A stretch of 18,201 nt of DNA, taken from the NCBI GenBank assembly GCA_964495095.1, contig CAZBUH010000033.1, positions 1 to 18,201 on the forward strand, in the 5' to 3' direction. The translations under genes and the position numbers were made by a program. The notes under the pieces were generated by a model. The model ran no database searches. It was not told the DNA's origin and saw only the letters and a program-made list of their open reading frames with translations. The stretch comes from CAZBUH01 sp964495095. Lineage in GTDB: Bacteria > Bacillota > Clostridia > Oscillospirales > Oscillospiraceae. Positions 13,366 through 18,201 of the stretch are shown one piece after another (position 1 is the stretch's first letter; each line of letters opens with the position of its first letter).

Positions 13366-15066
13366 ATGAAAAAACTTCTTACCATTCTGCTTTGCCTCGC
13401 AATGCTGTTCGCTCTCGCCTGCGGCTGCGGCAATCAGGAAACCGAGCCTACGGATGCGCCCGAAGCTGAAAAGACCGAGGCGCCCGCCGATAAGGACGAT
13501 TCCCAGCCCACTGAGGCGCCCGCTGAAAATAACGGCGAGGAGCCTGCTTCCGGCGAGAATGTGTACCCCCTTACCGGCGACAATCTTGAGATTACATACT
13601 GGTACGAGATGAGTCCCCAGGTGGTGGCGTATCTTGAGGACACAAACGACGACCCCACATGGCAGGAGATAGAGAAGAACACCGGAGTGCATGTTGAGTT
13701 CCAGACGGTGTCCGACGGCACCGCCGAGAAGTTCAACATCATGATTTCCAGCGGCGAGGCCTGCGATGTTATGGTCTACGGCGGCAACTACTATCCCGGC
13801 GGGCTTGGAAGCGGCGTTGAGGACGGCGTTTTCATGGAGCTTACCGATGTTATTGACCAGTATATGCCCGCCTACAAGGCTATCCGCGAGTCCAGCCCCG
13901 ACGTTATGGCCCTTACCACCCTTACCGACGGCAAGAGCATCGGCGGCATCTATTCCATGTACCATGAGCCTATGGCGGCCGGTACAGGACCTATAGTCCG
14001 TAAGGACTGGCTGGATAAGCTGGGCATAGACCCCACCTCCATACAGACCTATGACGACTACCACAATATGCTGACAGCTTTCAAAACCGAGATGGGAGCA
14101 ACCAGCGCCGTGTACATGCCGGCCGTGGGCTGCCCCATGGGCAACTACCTCTCCGCCGGTTACGGCATAGCCGCTTATTCCGATATGGGAGGCAACACCG
14201 TTCCTTTCTATCAGGTAAACGGCGAGGTGCAGTACGGCTATACCCAGGCTGTGTATAAGGATTATCTGACCATGATAAACCAGTGGTACACCGAGGGCCT
14301 CTTCAACAGCGATTTTGTCAACAATACAAATGCCCTCCAAATTTCTCCCGAGGACGTTACCGACGGCTCCACAGGCCTTTGGTGGCATATGAGCCAGATC
14401 ATGGAGGAGCATCAGAGCCAGGCCGTGCAGGAGGACTTTGAGAGCTGCGCCATAGCCGACGCCGTTATGGAGGTCGGGGATAAGACCCACCTCAGCAGCT
14501 ATTCCACCTCCATTGTTTCCAATATCCATCTCTGCTTCAGCGCCGACTGCGATAATATCGAAGTGGCTGCAAAATGGGTGGATTACTTCTTCACCGAAGA
14601 GGGCTCCATAGTCGCAAGCTACGGCGTGGAGGGCCTTACCTTCGATTATGATGAAAACGGGGAGCCCCACTTTACTGATCTTATAATCAATAACCCCGAC
14701 CACGGCATGATAGTGGCCAGCAATATCTACGCTATACAGAATGCTGTTATGTACGAGTATGAGACCCGTTTCTATGACGGCTATTCCGAGTCCGCCAAGG
14801 AAGCAGGGAATATTTGGATGTCCACTCTGGATACCGACGACATGTACACTATTCCTGAGGCCGTGCAGATTACCGGCGAGGACGCTACCACTTATTCCAA
14901 TGTCTATGCCGACATAAACACTTACGCGCTTGAGAATATTCCCAAGTTCATCATGGGTGAGCGCAGCCTGGATGAGTTTGACGACTTCGTAGCCCAAATT
15001 GAAGATTTGGGCATCGAGACCTGCGTACAGCTCTGGCAAAAGGCCTACGACGCATACAAGGCATAA
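13366..15066 (+). CDS. Extracellular solute-binding lipoprotein (SBP 2)
   Basis: This 566-residue lipoprotein is paralogous to the one at 6234-7949. The signal peptide ends FALACGC, so the lipidated Cys is Cys19 (preceded by ALA) or Cys21. A TEAP/TDAP-rich linker follows (about 22-65). The mature domain aligns along its length with SBP 1: TYDDYHNMLTAFKTE against TYDQLHDVLTAFKSE, MINQWYTEGLFN against LMNQWWSEGLID, and FIMGERSLDEFDDF against FIMGAKPLSEYESF. The aligned ends and similar lengths point to a duplication followed by substantial divergence. The start is the only reasonable ATG before the MKK signal; GAAAGGA at 13345-13351 is rather far upstream (14 bases). No permease or ATPase gene accompanies it. 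It lies downstream of the OYE-type oxidoreductase and converges on AraC regulator 2. The ligand is unknown. Confidence 0.92.
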   Translation: MKKLLTILLCLAMLFALACGCGNQETEPTDAPEAEKTEAPADKDDSQPTEAPAENNGEEPASGENVYPLTGDNLEITYWYEMSPQVVAYLEDTNDDPTWQEIEKNTGVHVEFQTVSDGTAEKFNIMISSGEACDVMVYGGNYYPGGLGSGVEDGVFMELTDVIDQYMPAYKAIRESSPDVMALTTLTDGKSIGGIYSMYHEPMAAGTGPIVRKDWLDKLGIDPTSIQTYDDYHNMLTAFKTEMGATSAVYMPAVGCPMGNYLSAGYGIAAYSDMGGNTVPFYQVNGEVQYGYTQAVYKDYLTMINQWYTEGLFNSDFVNNTNALQISPEDVTDGSTGLWWHMSQIMEEHQSQAVQEDFESCAIADAVMEVGDKTHLSSYSTSIVSNIHLCFSADCDNIEVAAKWVDYFFTEEGSIVASYGVEGLTFDYDENGEPHFTDLIINNPDHGMIVASNIYAIQNAVMYEYETRFYDGYSESAKEAGNIWMSTLDTDDMYTIPEAVQITGEDATTYSNVYADINTYALENIPKFIMGERSLDEFDDFVAQIEDLGIETCVQLWQKAYDAYKA

Positions 15067-15085
15067 AAAAGGTTATCCGTATAGA

Positions 15086-15116
15086 AAATCGCCGCTGCTT
15101 TATGCAGCGGCGATTT
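15086..15116. terminator. Bidirectional hairpin between SBP 2 and regulator 2
   Basis: AAATCGCCGCTGC (15086-15098) and GCAGCGGCGATTT (15104-15116) form a perfect 13-bp stem with a 5-base loop between two convergent stops. T content is limited on the plus strand (ATTTATGA); on the minus strand the stem is followed by TCTAT. Confidence 0.8.
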
Positions 15117-15121
15117 ATGAC

Positions 15122-16420
15122 CTATGAATTCCGGATTTCCTGGGGCGATACGCCTTTCAAGCGCTTAAAGGCCCGGCTCATGCGAAGAGGGTTGTCATAA
15201 CCCACGGCCCGGGCCACGTCCTTTATGTGCATACCGCTTTTAATAAGGGCTTCAGCCTTTTCTACACGCAGCATGTGTATGTAGTCCAGGACGCCGGAGC
15301 CGGTATACTGCCTGAATATCCTGGCTGAGTACGCCGCGTTCAGGCCAAGAGCCTGTGATATGGAGGCTATGTTCAAATCGGGGTCGCTGAGGTTTGCGGA
15401 TATGTAGTTCTTCATTGCGTCCAGCCATGAGGGGGCTGACTTTAGCTTTGACGGATTCGTGTACTCCTCGTAGCATTGGCAGATATATTCGCTCTCTTTG
15501 AGCAGCGCCTTGATTGATTTGAGGTTGTACAGGATGTCCGGCATGGGGTCAAAATCGCAGGGAAACTCGTTTTTTGTCTTAAGCCGCATGTTGTCTATCA
15601 TAAAGGTTATATCGCCTCTGAAGGCGTTGAAGTTTATGATAGTGCGCTGTATTGTATCGGTTTCCCCGTTAAGCGAGAGATCCGCTATTTCACGCAGCGT
15701 CTGGAGGGCGTCGCTGAAGCTGCCTACCTGCACCTGATTTCTGAATCTCAGCTCCAGTTCGTTTGAACGCTGGATATGCTCAGAGATTGAGAGGGAAAAC
15801 TCGTGGGTCACATCGCCATAGCAGGTGACCCGGCGTTTTATATCCAGTATTGACAGATATTCATCCAGCTCCCTGGCGGCGCTGTATGAATAGCGTATGC
15901 CGTCGATCCCGCCGAGAAACTGCCCGATAACGGCGTACAGCCGTATTCCGCAGGCCCTTTCACAGTCCAGGATAAGCGTGTCGGCAAATTCCGAAACGGA
16001 CCGGTCAAGGCTCTCGTCGTCCTGAAATTCGTCCTCGTCTACGGCGATGATAATGGGGATGGTGTCGCCGATGGCGCCGGAGGTGACCTTATAATGAAAT
16101 TTCTCCGAAATATCCCGGAGGATGTTTTCCACAATAAGCCGTATCTCCTTAAAGCTGGTGGCCAAATCGTCCGGGCCGGAGGCCACCGACTGATTGTGGA
16201 GTTCGATGGGGCGGAGCAGCATAACGCTGAAATAGCTGCCGGCAATGTTCAGCCCGTGGCGGGCGCATTCATCGGCAAATTCCCTGCGGGTCATGGTGCC
16301 GCAAAGCAGGGTGGTCACGAATATGTCTTTTTCCGCCTCCCCGAGAGTCCAGAGAGCAATTCTGTGGTCGGACTGCAATTCGTCGTATTTTTGCCTGAGC
16401 TCTGCTAAAGCGTCATCCAT
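15122..16420 (-). CDS. AraC-family transcriptional regulator (regulator 2)
   Basis: This 432-residue regulator has the same layout as regulator 1: a long cytoplasmic N-terminal region (about 1-325) and a C-terminal AraC-type DNA-binding domain (about 331-432). The HTHs are around LNIASISQALGLNAAYSARIFR and MHIKDVARAVGYDNPLRMSRAFKR, ending KGVSPQEIR. The N-terminus begins with a short charged helix (ALAELRQKYDELQ). The segment SYFSVMLLRPIEL (62-74) matches the position of the GGDEF-like segment in regulator 1. There is no membrane segment or phosphorylation motif, so it probably senses a cytoplasmic ligand, which is inference. The ATG at 16420 has AAAGGGG 8 bases upstream; a GTG three codons earlier would abut that site. 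It is divergent from flavoprotein 2 with back-to-back promoters, so flavoprotein 2 is its most likely target. Confidence 0.9.
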   Translation of the reverse strand: MDDALAELRQKYDELQSDHRIALWTLGEAEKDIFVTTLLCGTMTRREFADECARHGLNIAGSYFSVMLLRPIELHNQSVASGPDDLATSFKEIRLIVENILRDISEKFHYKVTSGAIGDTIPIIIAVDEDEFQDDESLDRSVSEFADTLILDCERACGIRLYAVIGQFLGGIDGIRYSYSAARELDEYLSILDIKRRVTCYGDVTHEFSLSISEHIQRSNELELRFRNQVQVGSFSDALQTLREIADLSLNGETDTIQRTIINFNAFRGDITFMIDNMRLKTKNEFPCDFDPMPDILYNLKSIKALLKESEYICQCYEEYTNPSKLKSAPSWLDAMKNYISANLSDPDLNIASISQALGLNAAYSARIFRQYTGSGVLDYIHMLRVEKAEALIKSGMHIKDVARAVGYDNPLRMSRAFKRLKGVSPQEIRNS

Positions 16421-16441
16421 AGCGCACACCCCTTTGGATGA

Positions 16442-16470
16442 ATTATAAACATTTTGACAGTAAGCGTCAA
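16442..16470 (-). promoter_or_regulatory. Strong SigA promoter of AraC regulator 2
   Basis: On the minus strand TTGACG (16470-16465) and TATAAT (16447-16442) are exactly 17 bases apart, near consensus. The -10 lies 21 bases before the regulator start, giving a short leader that carries AAAGGGG. Confidence 0.75.
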
Positions 16471-16483
16471 ATAAAAATATTAA
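16454..16483 (+). promoter_or_regulatory. Overlapping divergent promoter toward flavoprotein 2
   Basis: TTGACA (16454-16459, consensus -35) and TATTAA (16478-16483) have 18-base spacing. It interlocks with the opposite-strand promoter: the two -35 boxes face each other as TTGACAGTAAGCGTCAA, an inverted repeat of TTGAC. Polymerase could not occupy both at once. The leader to 16662 would be about 170 bases and carries the palindromic repeats described below. Confidence 0.5.
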
Positions 16484-16498
16484 ACCGGGTGCTTATAT

Positions 16499-16528
16499 GG
16501 TATAATAACCGCAGAGCGGCTATTATAC
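16499..16528. repeat. Palindromic repeat unit, copy A
   Basis: GTATAATAACCGC (16500-16512), loop AGA, GCGGCTATTATAC (16516-16528) pair at 12 of 13 positions. The first 21 bases (16499-16519) match 16611-16631 at 19 of 21 positions, making a direct repeat 112 bases apart. It contains TATAAT, so it could also be read as a -10 element, but no -35 fits. Confidence 0.6.
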
Positions 16529-16542
16529 ATTTTCATGGCGCA

Positions 16543-16576
16543 ATTCGCTCCCGCCCCCTTGGGCGGAACCGCGAAT
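16543..16576. repeat. Nested hairpin between the two repeat copies
   Basis: Outer arms ATTCGC (16543-16548) and GCGAAT (16571-16576) enclose a GC-rich inner stem CCGCCC (16551-16556) / GGGCGG (16561-16566) with loop CCTT. There is no T-run after it. With copies A and B it forms a 16499-16635 composite that resembles an intergenic repeat (REP/MITE-like) more than a terminator. Confidence 0.55.
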
Positions 16577-16610
16577 GATGCCAATATACCACAAAACGCT
16601 GCGCGTTTGC

Positions 16611-16635
16611 GGTATAATATCCGCAAAGCGGATAT
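16611..16635. repeat. Palindromic repeat unit, copy B
   Basis: ATATCCGC (16617-16624), loop AAA, GCGGATAT (16628-16635) form a perfect 8-bp stem, preceded by GGTATAAT shared with copy A. It ends 14 bases before the ribosome site of flavoprotein 2, so in the mRNA it could affect translation of that gene. Confidence 0.6.
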
Positions 16636-16661
16636 CACATGGAAATATCAGGAGGAGCTTT

Positions 16662-18158
16662 ATGAAAAATTATAAGTGCGACATTGCCATCGTAGGCAGC
16701 GGCCCTGCGGGCATGGCGGCGGCCGTTGAGGCGGCGGCTACGGGACTTGACGTCATTGTTTTTGAAAAATGCGGCCGTACCGGCGGCGAGCGCGAGGGAG
16801 GCATAGGCCCCATGGCAGTGGGCAGCTTCCTTCAGGAACAGGACAATGTGGAATTCACAAAGGCGGACGGATTTGAGTTTATGATGACCCACGGCAGATG
16901 GAAAACCAACGCCCGGCTCGTGTCGGAGTACATAAACCAGTCCTCGGACACCATTGACTGGCTTGCCGCCATGGGGCTTAAATTCACCAACACTGCCTCC
17001 TATTATAAGGGAGGGGCCAGGGTGCTTCACAACTTTGATTTCCGCTCCGGCGTTAAAATTACCGACGTTCTTCGGCAGAAGGGCGACGAGGAAAAGGTGC
17101 GGTATATCCTGAATTGTCCGGCCGCCAGCATCATAATGAAGGATGGAAAGGCCGCGGGAGTGAGCGGTACCGACGGGAACGGGGAGGAGTTCACGGCGGA
17201 AGCGAAGGCCGTGATTGTCTGCACCGGCGGTTTTGCCGGCGACCCGGAGCTTGTGTACGCCCAGGGCTATACAAAGGACGTGGATATTTTCTATACATTT
17301 GAAATGAAGGAGCTGTGCGGCGACGGCCTGCGTATGCTCTGGAATGCTGGAGCCGCCAAAGGGAATATGATGATGGATACATATATAGGGCTCACAAAGG
17401 GCTACGGAGGGCCTATGGGCACCGCTCCCAGACTTGCGGCTCTGCGGCAGTTCCACAACATTTTTGTGGACCAGAAGGGCCACCGGTTTATGCGTGAGGA
17501 TTTGCTGAGAAACCCGGCATACGCCGGAAATGCCGTTCACGCCCAGTATAAGGGCTGCGCCATCGCAATACTTGACCAGGGGCTTTATGAGGACTTCCTT
17601 GTGCAGGACGCACAGGAGGCAAAGCGCCGTCCGCCTATGCCGGCCCCGAAGCCCGGCCAGAAAATGGAACCCTTTGAGCGCTTTACCGGCACTATGGAGG
17701 AGATAATGCAGGAGGCAATCGACAGCGGCGTAAAGGATTTCTTTATTGCCGACTCCCTGGAGGATTTTGCTCGTCAGGCAGGGCTGCCGATAGAGGAGCT
17801 TCGTGAGACAATAGATGAATACAACGCCATGTGCGACGCCAAGGAGGACAATATCTTCCACAAGGACAGGCAGTTCTTAAAGAAGATTACAGGCCCCAGA
17901 TATTACGGCGCCAGATTTTTCTGCGACACCTACGGCGGCCTTGGAGGGGTGAATATCGACTACAGGGCCAGGGTGCTCAATGACGACAAGGACCCGATAC
18001 CCGGCCTGTACGCCGCCGGAAATGACGCAAACACGATATTCGGCGACACATATCCTTTTTATATGGCGGGCAATACCTCGTCCTTTGCCCTGAATACAGG
18101 GCGCATGGCGGGAAAAGACGCCGTAAAATATGTGACCCGGTTAAAAGCCGAAAAATAA
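16662..18158 (+). CDS. FAD-dependent oxidoreductase, FAD_binding_2 / fumarate-reductase-flavoprotein-like (flavoprotein 2)
   Basis: This 498-residue paralogue of flavoprotein 1 is predicted to be cytoplasmic, with no signal peptide, haem motif or FMN-binding domain. FAD motifs are GSGPAG (12-17) with Glu35, GGEREGGIGP (41-50), CTGGFAGDPEL (187-197) and the closing PIPGLYAAGNDAN. In GHRFMREDLLR, Arg283 aligns with the fumarate-reductase catalytic Arg and with Arg293 of flavoprotein 1. The HTMGG motif is replaced by DTYGGLGG, and TYPFYMAGNTSSFA holds the position of the ketosteroid-dehydrogenase-like active-site segment. It differs from flavoprotein 1 around 105-130 and has a Pro-rich stretch PPMPAPKPGQK, so the substrate may differ. 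AGGAGG at 16650-16655, 6 bases before the ATG, sets the start; an in-frame upstream ATG at 16575 falls inside the repeat hairpin and is rejected. It is a single-gene unit, divergent from regulator 2, closed by a terminator. Confidence 0.9.
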   Translation: MKNYKCDIAIVGSGPAGMAAAVEAAATGLDVIVFEKCGRTGGEREGGIGPMAVGSFLQEQDNVEFTKADGFEFMMTHGRWKTNARLVSEYINQSSDTIDWLAAMGLKFTNTASYYKGGARVLHNFDFRSGVKITDVLRQKGDEEKVRYILNCPAASIIMKDGKAAGVSGTDGNGEEFTAEAKAVIVCTGGFAGDPELVYAQGYTKDVDIFYTFEMKELCGDGLRMLWNAGAAKGNMMMDTYIGLTKGYGGPMGTAPRLAALRQFHNIFVDQKGHRFMREDLLRNPAYAGNAVHAQYKGCAIAILDQGLYEDFLVQDAQEAKRRPPMPAPKPGQKMEPFERFTGTMEEIMQEAIDSGVKDFFIADSLEDFARQAGLPIEELRETIDEYNAMCDAKEDNIFHKDRQFLKKITGPRYYGARFFCDTYGGLGGVNIDYRARVLNDDKDPIPGLYAAGNDANTIFGDTYPFYMAGNTSSFALNTGRMAGKDAVKYVTRLKAEK

Positions 18159-18173
18159 GGGCGGAGTAAAATG

Positions 18174-18201
18174 AGCGCGAAAGCAAAATGCTTTCGCGCT
18201 T
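18174..18201 (+). terminator. Intrinsic terminator of flavoprotein 2 (truncated by window end)
   Basis: AGCGCGAAAGCA (18174-18185) and TGCTTTCGCGCT (18189-18200) form a perfect 12-bp stem with an AAA loop, 15 bases after the stop. Whether a T-run follows cannot be seen beyond 18201. Confidence 0.8.

Noticed and set aside
13321..15039. Very long open frame on the minus strand opposite lipoprotein 2 (572 codons)
   Set aside because: It is the antisense of a well-supported lipoprotein gene. Its translation is a His/Gly/Val-rich sequence with no recognisable motif or signal, as expected when GC-rich coding DNA is read in reverse.
16635..17861. Long minus-strand open frame opposite flavoprotein 2 (408 codons)
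   Set aside because: It is antisense to a clear FAD enzyme. Its translation shows no domain and no plausible ribosome site.
1..18201. CRISPR arrays, tRNA or rRNA genes, transposases, phage genes
   Set aside because: I found no regularly spaced repeat array, no cloverleaf or rRNA-like sequence and no transposase or phage protein in the translated frames.

Overview
The window looks like chromosome from a spore-forming Clostridia species, probably a gut-type Oscillospirales/Ruminococcaceae-like lineage. This rests on a clear Spo0A, the Clostridia-type run M24 peptidase - efp - CD1247-like protein, strong AGGAGG ribosome sites, lipoproteins with Gram-positive-style lipoboxes, and moderately GC-rich DNA. 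The lineage assignment is inference; no rRNA is present.

Layout. Positions 1-4850 are core genes: the 3' end of alaS, a HIT-family gene, a convergent gene for a diverged glycoside-hydrolase-18-like protein, then yqeG - M24 aminopeptidase - efp - CD1247-like zinc-ribbon protein, closed by a strong bidirectional terminator at 4823-4854. From 4853 to the end the content is accessory, interrupted only by spo0A and a small divergent unknown gene (9659-11083). The accessory part has three sets: (i) an AraC-type regulator divergent from a solute-binding lipoprotein followed by a cytoplasmic FAD flavoprotein reductase; (ii) a BaiCD/2,4-dienoyl-CoA-reductase-like FMN/4Fe-4S/FAD oxidoreductase followed by a second lipoprotein paralogous to the first; (iii) a second AraC-type regulator divergent from a second flavoprotein paralogous to the first.

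Working hypothesis. The two lipoproteins, two flavoproteins, two regulators and one old-yellow-enzyme-type reductase form one duplicated functional locus for sensing, capturing and reducing (or dehydrogenating) an unsaturated or enone-type small molecule. No ABC permease or ATPase gene lies in the window, so the lipoproteins are orphan here. The flavoproteins keep the Arg that aligns with the catalytic Arg of fumarate reductases, but lack the HTMGG carboxylate-binding motif and carry a TYP..GNTS segment reminiscent of 3-ketosteroid dehydrogenases. The substrate is therefore unlikely to be a simple dicarboxylate. Its identity cannot be read from sequence.

Regulatory DNA is unusually legible. 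There is an exact 11-bp inverted repeat in the first divergent promoter region (6085-6153), overlapping back-to-back promoters in the second (16442-16483), a cluster of Spo0A-box-like sites between spo0A and its divergent neighbour (10089-10114), several intrinsic terminators, and a composite palindromic repeat upstream of the last gene (16499-16635). I saw no rRNA, tRNA, CRISPR array, insertion sequence or phage gene.
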